DNA of 64,000 nucleotides from Trichoplax sp. H2. Lineage: Eukaryota; Placozoa; Uniplacotomia; Trichoplacea. Below, piece by piece: positions 35,401-49,200 of the stretch. Each line of letters starts with the position of its first letter. Within the stretch, counting starts at the first letter, position 1. Under the pieces are notes generated by a model, which did not search any database, was not told where the DNA came from, and saw only the letters and a list, made by a program, of their open reading frames with translations. The stretch covers positions 62,001-126,000 of the forward strand of contig NOWV01000092.1 of NCBI GenBank assembly GCA_003344405.1, given 5' to 3'. Position numbers and translations under genes: made by a program.

Positions 35401-37496
35401 GAACATAAGGAATCTATGCTATGTCGCGATACTTACTGAACAACTGCTAGTCCCGCTTCTGATAGAGCTTCAAATAAGTGATCTAAGCAAGTGTTTCATA
35501 GTTATCGTATTTATTAAATTTTATTTTAACTCAAATCAACTTTTATAGGGTTGATTCTGTAAATCCTGAGCTATATGATACCGGATATATTTTGATTCAT
35601 TAAATCTTCGGCTGTAACTGCGCCCCATTCAACGGTTTTTAGCATAAGTTTTAAAATGGTAGTTTTGATCCCATCATCAGATCCTGATAGGAACTGTTTC
35701 AGTTATAAGTAAATAATTCATAGTCAAAGTTTTCAATGAATTACAGTACATTTAGAAATGATATTTAGATGTTACGAACGATACTACCATTCCAATCTTG
35801 GTAAGTAGTCGAAAAATCATATCTGTTGTGATAGATTCAAAAGCAGATCACTATTACAATTCGTGAAACAGAGCTAATTTACTTCATACGCGAAATATGG
35901 TCCGATTCTTACTTTTGAACAAGTTTAAAATTAGCTCGCATTCATGAGCATCTCTTTCGTGTGTGGTCCAATTCTCTGCTATATTTAATAAGAGAACTGA
36001 AAAGAACTAATATCGTTAAAAATTGTAAGTTTATATCCTTAATTAATTAAAGTAATATAGCCATTCCAATATCGACTAACCCAACATATTCCCTTGTAAT
36101 AAAACATTATTTGATTCAAGAATAAGTTCAGGGATCTCGGTTAGCAACTCTGCGACTTCGTTGCCTGATATGGCAGCACCTAAACCTTCATCAAAGATGA
36201 TGTAATATAAGTGTGAAGATGCCAGCTGGGCGTTCTCGTTGTCTTTTGCTAGGCAGCTTTTCAATAACAGCATTATAGAATCTACTAAAAATAAGCCAGA
36301 ATAAAGAATAATTGCAGATGCAAAGTTTAAACAAATACTAGCGTAACTGTAAAACACATGCAATACGAAAGGTGAAAACACTGCTATGAGCTATTTTTTT
36401 AATATCGTTTCTAAGATCTTCATTAAGAAAAGTTATCTAGCAGATTGGAGAATATCACTGATTAGATAAATTGAACATTTATTGTACCCGATTTTTGGAA
36501 GATTTCTGTTATAATTGAAGGATAGGCAAACCCAATCTTACTTAAACACTGTAGTAAGTTGAAGGATTCCCCCAAATTAATCGATTTTTCCAACTGAAAG
36601 AAAGAATTAAAATTGAAGTGAGAAGATTCATTAATTCATAAATCACAAGTTTATGAGTAGGCAAAATTCAAATTTCACATTTTTAAAACTTATATAGTAA
36701 ATCTATCCTATACCAGATACTATGATATAATGAAGGATTATATTGACATGTTATAATCGAAACATTGACGTGCGCTACATAAATTCCAGAATTTTAAAGA
36801 GTTGATACATCTCTGCTTAATAAAATACGCTACATATAAGAATTTAACATTATTCACCTTGTTCACAAAGCAGTCTACCAACACACCATGAATTTTTTTT
36901 TTTATTAAGTGTAAACCAATATGTACCACAACTGAATAATAAAAGGATGTAGATATTTAATCATAACCTCCAGCGGTACGCGGTAACTAGTTGCTATTCT
37001 AGGCCTTATTTTCTATAATAGCGTATAGCCTTTTGACTTACTATCTATGACAAGTCGACCTATTGTGTTGTCGTTGTTGTCGAAAAATTCTAAAATTTAT
37101 GGAATAAAGAATATTCACAAAAGTTGATGGTTAACTTTTTCATTTTTAAAAATATAAAATTTTTGATTAAAATCAAAATGAAATAGTCAATAAAACCAGT
37201 CTATACGAACCAAGAATGACTTTCAAAAGGTAATTGGTAACAGGCAATTCGCTTTCCAGTAAAGTATAGAAATCAGATTGGAACTCTGAACTTAAATCAT
37301 AGAGTTCTGATAGCATCGTCTTCTTTGTATTTTTTGAAGTTGCCTCGCTTGTGATGTTACCAATGAGGCAGGTAATACACAAAAAGGAATTATTAGTAGT
37401 TTTTAAGATCGTCCATCTATCAGCGTGGTTGTCATGATCATTTAATAAAGGAACTGCAGAAAGCATAGTAAATATCACTGATTGATCTTCCAATAT
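32408..37496 (-). CDS. Unidentified alpha-helical (HEAT/ARM-like) protein, 5' end not located
   Basis: A minus-strand multi-exon gene. Placed exons include 32408-32527 (stop 32408-32410), 32684-32814, 32877-32958, 33121-33197 and 33524-33648, whose junctions are in phase, plus frames at about 34.22-34.4, 34.49-34.66, 34.77-34.9, 35.0, 35.13-35.2, 35.27-35.34, 35.45, 35.63-35.7, 35.94-36.0, 36.08-36.28, 36.37-36.44, 36.5-36.6, 37.04-37.08 and 37.2-37.496 kb. Fragments are rich in amphipathic helices: LLTEIPELILESNNVLLQG, LFEALSEAGLAVVQEIS, NCILKMLKC, FSLIVKDTLARLR, QKIAIIELNLLAEILQ, and the end LLQDVAQTIQEKLIDIL. This suggests an HEAT/ARM solenoid. I do not recognise the family. Some junctions in 33.65-34.4 and 36.3-36.6 kb do not agree in phase, so exons are missing or misplaced. 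No start codon was found; more exons may lie right of 37496. Confidence is for an expressed gene, not a function. Confidence 0.6.
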
Positions 37497-37859
37497 CTTT
37501 CAAAAAATTTCAAAGAAAATGTTTGAAGATAGAAGGATTTTCTTCCTATTAAAGCGAATTTCACAGAGAATGACACAAGTTACAAAGAGGATTAGCGTAT
37601 TCTATTGACGTTATGTAGAGTATTGGTATATGGCCAGTTCGGGTTACCAATAAAGAATTTCTCTGCCTAATTTATTTTTATACTAGTATTCAAAGAAGCA
37701 AATTCAAAATCTTGCGGCTATAATATTTGTTGGAAGGTTTGCTTGCTCACATTCACAGTCATGTAAAAGGCGTCCATTAAACGAATTCTAAAACAGTGAG
37801 ACTCTTACTCTCAATATTAAACCTTATATACAGTATCTTAAAAAAGAAGATTATGCAGT

Positions 37860-39080
37860 ACGTACGTTTAAATGGAGATCGATAGCGAAATAGAGTGACA
37901 CTACGTAAGCGTCACTGTTTTGCAATGGAGCAATTATTTCACTGAACACTTACTGTAATACTTTGAACCAAGAGGTTTAGAAAAAAGTAAAATTAGAATT
38001 AAGTTAAGGATGGGAAATTAGAAATTGAATAAAATGGTTTAAATTTTAGTAAATATACAAGGAAAACAGCTTCGATTCGTAAGTCAACAGGATAATTTTC
38101 GATAGCCTAAATCTCTACTTAATGACCATCAAGTAGATTACAATCCTGGTAGGATTAAAGCAGAGAATTCATGATTGAAATGGCACATTAATTTCTATGT
38201 ATAAAGCGAAATTTTTTATTTCTAATAGTAAATCTTTTATTTAGGACGAAATCGAGTACGTTAAGCTAAGGGATGTCGCTACATAAGCGCCACTTTAACG
38301 CAATATTAAAATTTTTCACTGAATGCATATCTTAAATATTGCCATAAACCAACAATTCTCAGATAAAATAAAAATAGAACGAAGTTAAAAATGTCAAACT
38401 AGAAATTATATAAAATGTATAAAATTTTATAGTAATTGCAGAGAAATTGAATTCAGTTCATAAATTAACTGGTTGATCTTTAACAACTAAAATCTCCAAT
38501 TAATAATCATAGGCTGTGATACTCAGAAGCCATTGTATTTCCGGACTCAAGATAGGGCGATTCGTGATGGAGATGACGCATCAATTTCAGCATAGAAAGT
38601 TTTATTTCCATTTCCTATATTAAACTTTATATTTATTTAGAAAGGAAGACGCTGCGTTCACTTGATAGATGTTGACACATAAGCATAAATTTAGTGTACC
38701 ATTATAATTTTCTTCACTGAATATCAATCTTGTTATGAATAAACTATTTCAGGCAAAGCGAAATGATATTAGGTTCAAAATTTTAATCTAAAAATTGTAT
38801 CAAAATGCTTGAAGTCCCATGACAAATACACAAGAGAAATAGTTTTTAGTTTTCGTATTAGGAGAATGATTTTCAACGACCAAAAATCTATAATAAAATA
38901 CATTGATTACCATATTCGTATTATCATTGTATAGCCGTGAATTCAAGATGGAGAGATCCGCAATTGAGATGACGCTATATAATTGGTATCAGTCATAATT
39001 GTCATTAATCATCGTGGTTGAAATGTTGAAACTATCGTTGCCTTAATATTTTGTTTCTGTTTCTTTAGATAGGATGAGTA
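37860..39080. repeat. Diverged tandem repeat, ~385-420-bp unit, three copies
   Basis: Units begin at about 37860, 38250 and 38640. Shared landmarks recur in the same order: a CTACATAAGCGCCACT-like block (CTACGTAAGCGTCACT in the first), TTCACTGAATGCATAT variants, AAATTAGAAATTG, and AAAATTTTAGTAAAT. The units end in a pyrimidine tract and AG (TTTTATTTAG, TTTATTTAG, TTTCTTTAG). Divergence is high, so the expansion is old. A fourth truncated start may follow at about 39070. Confidence 0.75.
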
Positions 39081-42000
39081 CAGTGGCATACAATCCTCCT
39101 GCTACAGGGAATATACCACGGAAATCCTGCTTTGATATTTTAGATACATTAGATTATGTACTAATTTGTACTTGTGTAGTAAATGAGGAAGACAAATAAT
39201 TTATTAAAGTGCGTTTTATTTCACAATAAGTCATAATTTTGTTATTCTATATTCATAGTCGTAGTAGTTGTTTATTGTGGATACGTTACTAAAATATGAA
39301 AGTTTATAATATGCTATCGATTTAAAACTAGGTAAACTAACAGTCTGGAATTTAGAATACTAGAATTTACATCTAGGTAAACAGATACTAGTTCACTGAC
39401 AACTACAGATCCAAACAATCACATCCATTCAGAAAAATCTGATTCGACATTATATACAATTAATATTGATGATAAAATTTAATTATAGCGAGATGAATAA
39501 AGAACGAGTGGATTATTTACTTAAAGCTAATTCATAAATGATATTGTATGTTCGATACCAAAAATTCCTAATTTATGAGCGCGTTTCAGCACGCATATAG
39601 GCTGCTGGTTATTAATATATCGTTATTAAAAATCCAAAGCAAATTATTAATGTACCCATACATGAAATTATATAAAGATATGATCCGAACGAACCGCTAA
39701 AGTGTTTGATACTACGAGTTGCGGTTAATAGAAGAGCCTTTTGATCTCTCTGCAATGATCACTGTTATAAGATTTAACGTATGATACAGTGTCAATACAT
39801 GTAGTCAGATTTAAATGTAGTTAAGTTTGAAATCCTACTGTGCTTTTAAATTTTACATAATGATTTATTATTTTACTGCAAGATAACATGATATATTTTT
39901 CTGTATCTTGTCTAGACAGTATTGATCACATATTCTATTGTTACGAATTAATTATGTTTTTATCCTTACTGCCTATCAATAGACCTAAATGACAATTCTG
40001 GCTTACACCAACTGGAAAACTATAAACTAAAATTATGCACCGGCTTTTAATATGGACAAGACCTCATACTGGTGAAAAAATGTTATTTTTTTACGCTATA
40101 GGTTGCAAAGATGATACAATCACTCATTATTTTCAAAGAATTTCGAACTTTTAAATCAAAGCCAAGCCAGTCACCCGTACTGTATATTGTTAAATTGTAA
40201 TCAATAGAGATGGGCTGAAAACGTTCGGCTCTCGCCCAATAATTTTAATTTAGAGTGAATCATGCAATAATACGAGGTTCATTGAACCAATTAACTAATT
40301 CTATCTTTATAATATTTACTGATATTAGCTGTTTGATGATGACATAATACTGAGTAAATTGCCCAAACAAATAAATAGATATCGTAATTCTAGATTGATT
40401 TTTGTCGTATCTGTATGAAAGTGAGACTTGCAGTCCTTTGAATATTGTCGCAGTTTAAGACTGGATCACATATAGTGCTTTATTATATTTCCTTCTGGGT
40501 GATTTATACCCGGTACAGTGCTCGATATCGAATAGTTATACGAAATTTTCTCTCCAAGTTGAGTACCTGGTACTCTGTTGTATCATTAACATTGTACGCT
40601 TAGTTTTATTTTGCTAAGTAGAAAAACAGTTAAATAAAACTTCCTTCGGAAACAAGCATTGCAAGATATATTGAACATTAAGATATAGAAGCTCAAGTTT
40701 AGTTTTCTGAGAAGATAACTTGACCCCGATATTCATTAGGAGAACTGCAATTCGTAGCAGGCTTATTGTGATTAATATGGGCACGTCTTATGCGGAAAAA
40801 GAAAACAGTACAAGATTACTTGTTACCGTACTAGCTCTTTTGATTTTGCACGATGTGATATACTGTACGTATACAGTATACTATACTTATCTATAGCATT
40901 TTAAACAAAGCAATTTGATTTAAGCAAGGAAGATCTAGCATAAATGTATTTATAACAATTAAATTAATTATCAAATATATCTATTACTGAAAAATAATCT
41001 TGTGTACTTTAGAGCCGTTTTTAAAATAATTATTTGCACTTATATATTGACATCATTCTGAGATGGATTCGCTGGTCCCTTCAAACGTTATACTGTACAT
41101 TAATATCTTACAAATGTAACTTTTTAGTTTATTAAAAGCAATTGGAAGAAATATGGCATCGATACCGTAATTATTTTCTACAAAATTATCTAACTAATGC
41201 AAGAATATTGATATAAATACAACTAGCCCGGAAATATATGTTTTTATTCTTTTTAGCCTTACGTACCATACACCAACATCCTAATAGCTACTGTAATTTG
41301 TTTTCTCTTTCTTATCACACGTGTACTATATTTATACGCATAGGCGTACTTGCACTTCAAAAAATTACCGAAGCAATTGTAGCATTCAAAACAGTGAGGT
41401 ACTGTGCTCTCTAATATGCTGTATATTCGCAACACTCGTAAACGGAGATAGAACACTATCGTTCTGCAATCGGTAAGGTAGCTGACATAATGTAAGTAGC
41501 GCCACGTTGGTATCTTATTTGTTTTAGTGCTGGGGTTTATGATCCATATTTTGTTTTTCATTTAAGTGACGGTGTAGTTCTTTCGATGAGAATTATGTCG
41601 CTTTTCACCTTTCATTATCATTTTAAAAAGCAGATTACATAATCCCTAATGTACAGTATAATATTTCAAAGCTAAATGTGATCTATTTCCACACCACTGC
41701 TTACTAAACGGGTGCTATCGGTGATATTAAGATATTTTGATTAGGTCAAAATAATTCATACTTCAAAGACAGTTCAGGGCTGTAAGAGAAATATAGCGCG
41801 TAAGTTATGCGTTGTCAAAGGTGTGAATAGTAAGAAAGGGTTGATAAATGGAGTGCTATAACTCTACTTGCAAATCATATTGAACTTCATAGATATTCCG
41901 ATCATTCTACGTTGCCTTCAGGTTAAAGCTTTTCATACAAAACGTTCATTTATTATATCTAGATTCATTAAGAATAGAGAGATAGAAAATTAAGTATACG

Positions 42001-42851
42001 CGTATGCATTTCTGTATGACATGTGATGTTGTTTGGTGACTGTAAGGGTTTCCATTCGCTATTCCTCTGCCCATTTTATTAACCAATTAGAAAGGAATAC
42101 AATCAGAATAGTCATAAGTTTGTACCTGAGCAATGTATGCAAGGTAGAACACTGGAAAAGTATTCCCTTCTAATTATCTTAAAAGAATCGTTGATTGAGT
42201 AAAAATAAAACTAATTGACCTGAGCTAAGTTAAGAAAGCAATGGTAGGACAATTCAAATTACATAAAAAAGAAGCATTTCTACAAGCGATGAAATCCACT
42301 TTAGTAATTTGTATTAGCAACGGAAATTATTTTATCGTGCTGAAGTTGTTATTCATATCAAGAGGTGCCCAAGTAAACAAATAGAATAGAGGATATCATT
42401 GAACAATGGGATATACTAGTGAAATAAGTTTAGTAAAGCTCTGGCAGTAGTGCTAACGCTACTTGGGCTACATATTGTTATGACACATAAAGCATACAGT
42501 AGAGGTAATTTTGTGACCCCCAATTGATGATGCGTCTATCAGCCTAATGTTGTCTTTTCTTTACTATGCAAACGTTTAGAAAGTTAATTATGAACTCTTT
42601 ACATGTTTATTACTCATCATTTTCATTAATCATTATGATTACTGACGTATTCCAACTATCCACATTGCATAATAGGGAAGTAATCAACGTGAGATGCGAA
42701 TAATAATTAAAATAAATACTAGGGTTAATTTGCAAGCCAATGCCTTATTTTAAGCGTAATTATAGCTATTCATTAATTGGTTGAGACTGGATAAGAGGTG
42801 GAGTTAAAATGATGATTGGCATTTTTAATAGATGCATTCTATTCAAATGCG

Positions 42852-42879
42852 TGCAAGTTGGCTCTTCAGCCAACTTGCA
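42852..42879. repeat. Perfect 12-bp stem hairpin upstream of myosin
   Basis: TGCAAGTTGGCT, a CTTC loop, then its exact reverse complement. It lies about 385 bp before the myosin start codon and could fall in the promoter or 5' UTR. A second hairpin (arms CCATGCTA/TAGCATGG) sits in myosin intron 1 near 43.65 kb. Function is unknown. Confidence 0.8.
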
Positions 42880-43263
42880 TTGGTAATAGACTTCTTCTAG
42901 CGTTGTGGGCTGGGTCGCCACTTCTTTCCAAGGTTATCACGATTTGGTAAGGTTGAACTAGATATTGAACTTTTTGCAATTAGATGATAACTTGATAGTT
43001 GGAACTCAATTATCTTGATAGAATTGTGTCTAGTTTATTTAATGGATACGTTAATTTATAGAGTCAGCAAGATTGGCAAGCGTTAGCTTATGCTTTGGGC
43101 TTGTTCGCGACTTGGTGGAGAAGATTGGACTTGCAAAAACTTCAACTTTATATAAGCGTAGAGGAAAGACGTCTTACACTATATTGTCTAGTGCAGTAGG
43201 TGGTGAACTAGTCTTTAAACTCAGTCAATACTGTAGGGGTGATCGATTGAGTTAGCCGACAAC

Positions 43264-46200
43264 ATGGACGACGCTGAAGGATTTTTGCGGCAAAAATCGC
43301 AAGCCGTCACCGAGAGTATCGATTCCAAGAAATGGGTTTGGATCGAAGATAAGGCTGAAGGATATCTCTCTGCTAAAATTCTAGAAGTCAATGGCGAAAC
43401 TTTATCGGTTGAAGTCAATACTGGACAGGTAAATATCAAATTTATCCAATTTCCATTCCGCTCTATTCCACTCAATTAGTCATGCTCCAATCTGTATCCG
43501 CCCATAATCCAACTATTGCAAGCGGTGGCAACGAAGTACAATAAAGTTCATTTGCAATGCAATAAAATTCTATCTAAAATAATTTGATATCGTCTCTTTG
43601 AGTTGACTTGTGATACATTGATCAACTAATTTGGTCTATTTTAATTCCATGCTAGCGATAGCATGGATTAAAAATAGAGTCCATGCAGTTTTAACAAGTC
43701 CAACAGTACCAAGCAATCTAATTAACGCTATTAAAATGACGCTGATGAAATGTCCAACCGTATAGTGTTAACGTAGCAATGGGCCGTAATATCTTGAACT
43801 TTAGCCCTCCAAAAAATTACCTTATCATTAAATAATTCTTAATTTTATCTTGTAGCGATTAACGGTTAAGCGTGATTTAACCCAACAAATGAATCCAACA
43901 AAATATGACAAAGCTGAAGATATGGCAGCCCTGACCTATTTAAATGAAGCTGGTGTCTTGAATAATTTGAAACAGCGTTATTTCAGTGGAATGATCTATG
44001 TAAGTAATCAAAGTATGCCCACAATTTCCTATTAGCATGAACGTAGTAAAAACATTCTAGCATCAAGCCTGTTAATGAGATCTCGATTTGAAATGATTTA
44101 TGATATTGAGATAATTTTTAAACAAGCTCCAAACGATCATTACACAATGGACATTTTCTTTTTTCAAACTTAAAGCTACTGTTAAAAATGCTCTTCTGTC
44201 ATCTTTATTTTCTACGTTAATACGATATTTCCATTATTATACGCTAACACTATTCTATTTTATATCTCATTTTGAGTAAATAGGATAAACTTAATAATGT
44301 TCGTTTAGCGATATACGAGTCGTATTGTAAGTTCTATTATGTAACGGTTTGAATAAGTAAGTGTTTTATAGTACTTGTATACACTATTACAGCATTAACT
44401 ACAATTGCAGATAATTGTTCGTTTTTAACTACAATTATTCATCCAGCGACTTTTCCTTAACCTTAGACAGCGATCGTTAACATTTAATCGAACAAACATG
44501 TACAATTCTAGTAGCGTCGAGGCAGTATTAAAACTAGATTTAATGAACAATATTTCTATTTCTATCAACCTTTGAAATGATCTATTAATGTAACTATTGA
44601 GGACTTTTATACCATTTTTATTATTTCTATTATTTAATTTACTTTAACCACTAACGAGCGTAAAAACCAACAATTAATCATTGATTTTGTCAGAAATTTT
44701 CATAATTTTGTTAAAATTACTGTAGTAATGATAGGTTACCATGATTCATTTTCGTACACCATACAGCGTAAGTTAATTAAATTCATCGATGCAATCGGAA
44801 AGACGCGATGCTTATATTGCTATTTATTACGTATGCACGGCAAGGACTCCAGACGAAAATTACAATTTATCTTTAGTAGCACGTGCTAGTATGAGGCCGT
44901 AAATCTACCTATCAACACATTTCACTGATCCAATTTTATAATACTAATAATGCATACTCTTAATTAAAAGAGAGTAGTATAGCGATTCCACTTCAATATT
45001 GTGACTGCACTATAGAGTATTAGCAGAAATGTTTATCTTGCAAGTCTAATGTAAACTCGCCACGAAGGATCGAACCTATTCATGCTCTACGAGTACTTAT
45101 AAATGACCCATAATAATAAGTAAAGGGGTAGTTGAACAATCTCATCTACTAAATATCTTCAAATAATAATACTGTGCAATAAAAGACTGAATACTGGCTT
45201 CAGTAAAAGTGTCCAAAATATCTTATTTATTTCGAGATTCAAACGTTTAAGTGTAATAAATGTACTATCGGCCAATACACAATTGTATTTAGTTAATAAT
45301 ATGTAATAATATCAGAATTACTTTAATCGTCTGTTCTTTACAAAATATTCAAGACTAGTAAGGGTGTAACATTATCGTCAATAGCTTTACATGTTGGTAT
45401 ATATTACAGTCAATAACTCAATAACTAGAGCACTTGATCTCAATTCTATTCCAAAAGCCTATTAGGTTAAAAAAAGAGCAGAGAATAATTAATGTATATT
45501 ATACGCATTATGATGAGTTGAAGCTTTTTCATGCTTTCTTACAGTATAAGAGGGTATCGAATTAATTTTTAGATTACCTTATGGTATTATCTGTCTTCAG
45601 CTTGGATTGTAAAATATTCATAATTTTGCGTAGACCTTTCTTATTAACAAGTCTGGGATAATTGAACCGGATTACTGCCGTACTATTACTCTAAATTTTT
45701 AACTCTTTTAATTATCGTTCCGACGATACGTCTGATCTTATTCACTTTCAATGCTATGTAATAGAAAAGCATTTCCTTTTGACAGACGAATTGTGATGGA
45801 AATTGAAAATTTGCATGATTAATCATGATTGCCAATCATTGATTGGGATTGTTGTAAATTATTCGCCCATTGGAAAAACGGCTAAACTAATCCTAACATT
45901 ACTACTACGAATTTTAATGCGTTACACATACTGAAATATAAATGAAAGACACTTTTTAAATATCATTGTCTGTTCAATCCTAACCAATACCATTATAACT
46001 TCATTATAACATCATTACACTAATTACTAGCGTTAAGCATTATTTATAAGATGCTTCATTGAACTTCTTTTACTAGAGAAATACCACGATATGTTTTTGA
46101 TCCCGATCTAGTGATACTTTTTAAAATTGATTTTTTTATCGTTACTTTAGAAAGAGTTTTATTTTGGTCGACGAAGACATTACAGTAGTTTAATTATTAT

Positions 46201-49200
46201 TGAAAATTCTACAACGTCATTTAATTGGCTATACTTACGTCTATTTACAGACATATTCAGGTCTCTTTTGTGTAGCTGTCAATCCTTACAGACGTCTTCC
46301 AATATACACCGATAAAGTAGTGGAAATGTACAAGGGCAAAAGAAGAGCTGAAATGCCACCTCACATTTTCTCCATTACCGACAACGCGTACAATGAAATG
46401 TTACAAGGTTAGGATAATTAGGGCTTACGACATAGAATCTCGATAGTTTGCTGAATTATTAATACTGTAAATAGTACGGTAGACTACAATTACAAGAACC
46501 GTAAGTTAATATGGCTGACTTAAAATCACATGTTTTGCTTCCATTTTAATCTTAAAACAGAGCGAGAAAATCAATCCATCCTAATCACGTACGTATCGCA
46601 TCGTAATGATTCTTTTATTAATCAATTGATATAATCGTAACAATTAACATTTATATTCCATCAGTTTATAATATATATATATAAATTTAACGTATGTAAT
46701 ATCCTGTCCGTTCATAATATACTGGTATCTTTTATCATCACGTACAATTATAATACTATTTACGTATAAGTGAAAATGATAGAATCATTTGCACGATCTT
46801 TCAGACTTATTAAAAGTGTAGATATGTGCACTTGCTATAAAAAATCGTTCAAAATTTCTAGCAACGGTCATAGTTAAATTCTTATTCCTCAAATTATTGC
46901 AAAAAAATGCTAAGCTAGTTTGTAATTATCTCAGCGGTGAATCAGGTGCTGGTAAAACAGAAAATACCAAGAAAGTTATACAGTATGTGGCGACTGTAGC
47001 CGGAACTGGAGAAACTAAATCTGAAAAGAAGCAGGTACAAAATAAAATTTTTTAACTATAACAACTTCTAAATTGAAATTTAAGGAATCGGTGTACTACG
47101 GGAACCTATAGAAAGATTTAACTGATTTATCTGGTAGTTTCTATGTTACTGGAAACTAAAAAATTTGAATAAAGTAGATCTTAGGCTCATTATCTTGCTT
47201 ATCCTAAACCAGTTTCTTATATTTGGATTTTAAACTACCTACAGATTTAAACGGGTTTTACAGTTTACTTCTAGTTGAGAGGGTTACTAAAATTATTTTA
47301 TTTACTTTGAACTTTTGTTCTAGAACTTGGAAGATCAAATTGTTCAAGCTAATCCCCTTATGGAAGCTTTCGGTAACGCAAAGACAATCCGAAATAACAA
47401 TTCTTCACGATTTGTAAGTAGGGTTTGCAGCATCTTAATTTCTGATTATCTATAAGGATTACTTAAAGGCATAAGCATCAGATATCCTGCTTAAAAAGTT
47501 GCATAAATAAGAAATACAATTTATATGCATATAATTATCACTGCACCTCCTTTACTATATCTAATGGAATGCTTTTCGATGTAATTGAAAGGGTAAATTT
47601 ATTCGAGTACATTTTGGCCTACATGGTAAAATTGCTGGAGCGGATGTTGAATCATGTTAGTTGAATGGATTTAAAGCTACTTAAATATAATTTTACCAAA
47701 ACCATTACTTCTACTATCTAAATTTAATTAATGATGCCTAGAACTCCTTCAATTCATAGTCTTTAGTAACGGTCAAAAAATAATATAGTAAAAATTTCAT
47801 TTATTAATTGTAGATCTACTGGAGAAATCTCGTGTTGTTTCACAAACTTCAGAAGAGCGAAATTACCATGTCTTCTACCAAATTTTAACTGCAGCAGATG
47901 ACCAGATGAAAGGTTAAACACTTGTGATAAATACTGAAAGCATTCAATTTACTTGATAATCTTCTACTAATTATATCTATATCCGTATTACAGAAAAATA
48001 TTTAGTAACGGGTAAACCTGAAGATTACAAGTTCTTAAGCGAAGGCGTAGCGCGAATTGATGCAGTTGACGATGAAGAAGAATGGCATGCGACATGTGTA
48101 CGTAGCATATCTATAGTTTACTAAATACTACTTGATATTTTATGACAAATTATTGTAAAAAAAATTGGATATCATATTGCAGCTAGTAAGATTAGTTGAT
48201 AAAATTGATATCCAATAATTTTGAATCTTAAAATATTTCTGGGAAAATTGTAGGATTCTATGAAAACTCTACGCTTTACAGATGAAGAGAGGGGCTTCCT
48301 TATTAAAGTCGTTATGGCTATTCTGCATTTTGGCAATGTTAAATTCAAGCAACGCCCAAGGGAAGAACAGGCTGAATGTCCTGATACCGCAGGTTTCTAG
48401 ATTGCCATTGACACTCACTCTTGCTTAATTGTCTACCTGCGTCACATAAATATAAGCAAAATTTATAAAATTAAAACCTGAAAAGCAATCTCTTATCCTA
48501 ATGATTTATTGTTCCATATCAGATGCTGAAAAGGTGGCATTCTTGCTTGGAATTCAAGTTGCTGATCTTGTGAGATCTTTGCTGAGGCCAAGAATTCGTG
48601 TGGGCCATGAATACGTACAACAGGGAAGAAATTATGAACAGGTATGTATAAAATTTGATTTTGCCTACATTATATTCTTTAATCAGCAGCATTAATCTGA
48701 AAGTCATATTTGCTATAATTATAGGTTGTTTCTTCCGTAGCCGCATTATCTAAATCTCTATATGACCGTATGTTCAAGTGGTTAATTGCTCGCATCAATA
48801 AAACTTTAGAAACAAAAGTAAGAAATTTCTATCTGACAGTTATCAGCATTGAAAACATCGCTTTAATCAGTAACATTTCTATCACTGCTTTCAGTTCAGC
48901 AAGAATTATTTTATTGGAGTACTCGATATTGCTGGTTTTGAGATTTTCCAGGTTTCATTGAATAATATTATGGTATAGAGTTTCATAATGTAAATGTTAG
49001 CAATTCTAAACAGTACTTTTCCCATAATCTATACAGGTAAATTTGTTCGAGCAATTGAGTATCAACTACACTAACGAGAAGTTGCAGCAATTTTTCAATC
49101 ACCATATGTTTATCCTGGAACAAGAAGAGTATAAAAAGGAAAATATTGATTGGGAATTTATCGATTTCGGTCATGATCTACAGCCCTGTATTGATCTAAT

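Larger units (their letters stand above)
37497..43263. other. Intergenic region upstream of myosin, with possible 5' exons of the minus-strand gene
   Basis: This 5.8-kb stretch lies between two genes pointing away from each other. It holds the ~390-bp tandem repeats (37.86-39.08 kb) and a perfect hairpin (42.85 kb). The undiscovered N-terminal exons of the helical-repeat gene and the promoters of both genes should be here. A 100-codon minus frame at 41259-41561 has no recognisable features. Confidence 0.5.

Noticed and set aside
41259-41561. 100-codon minus frame upstream of the helical-repeat gene
   Set aside because: No recognisable motif or matching splice sites. It could hide a real exon but I cannot support it.
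45049-45130. Possible tRNA (GGTTCGATCC box on the minus strand)
   Set aside because: The bases flanking the loop do not form a T-stem and no acceptor stem or anticodon arm is found. It lies in myosin intron 2.
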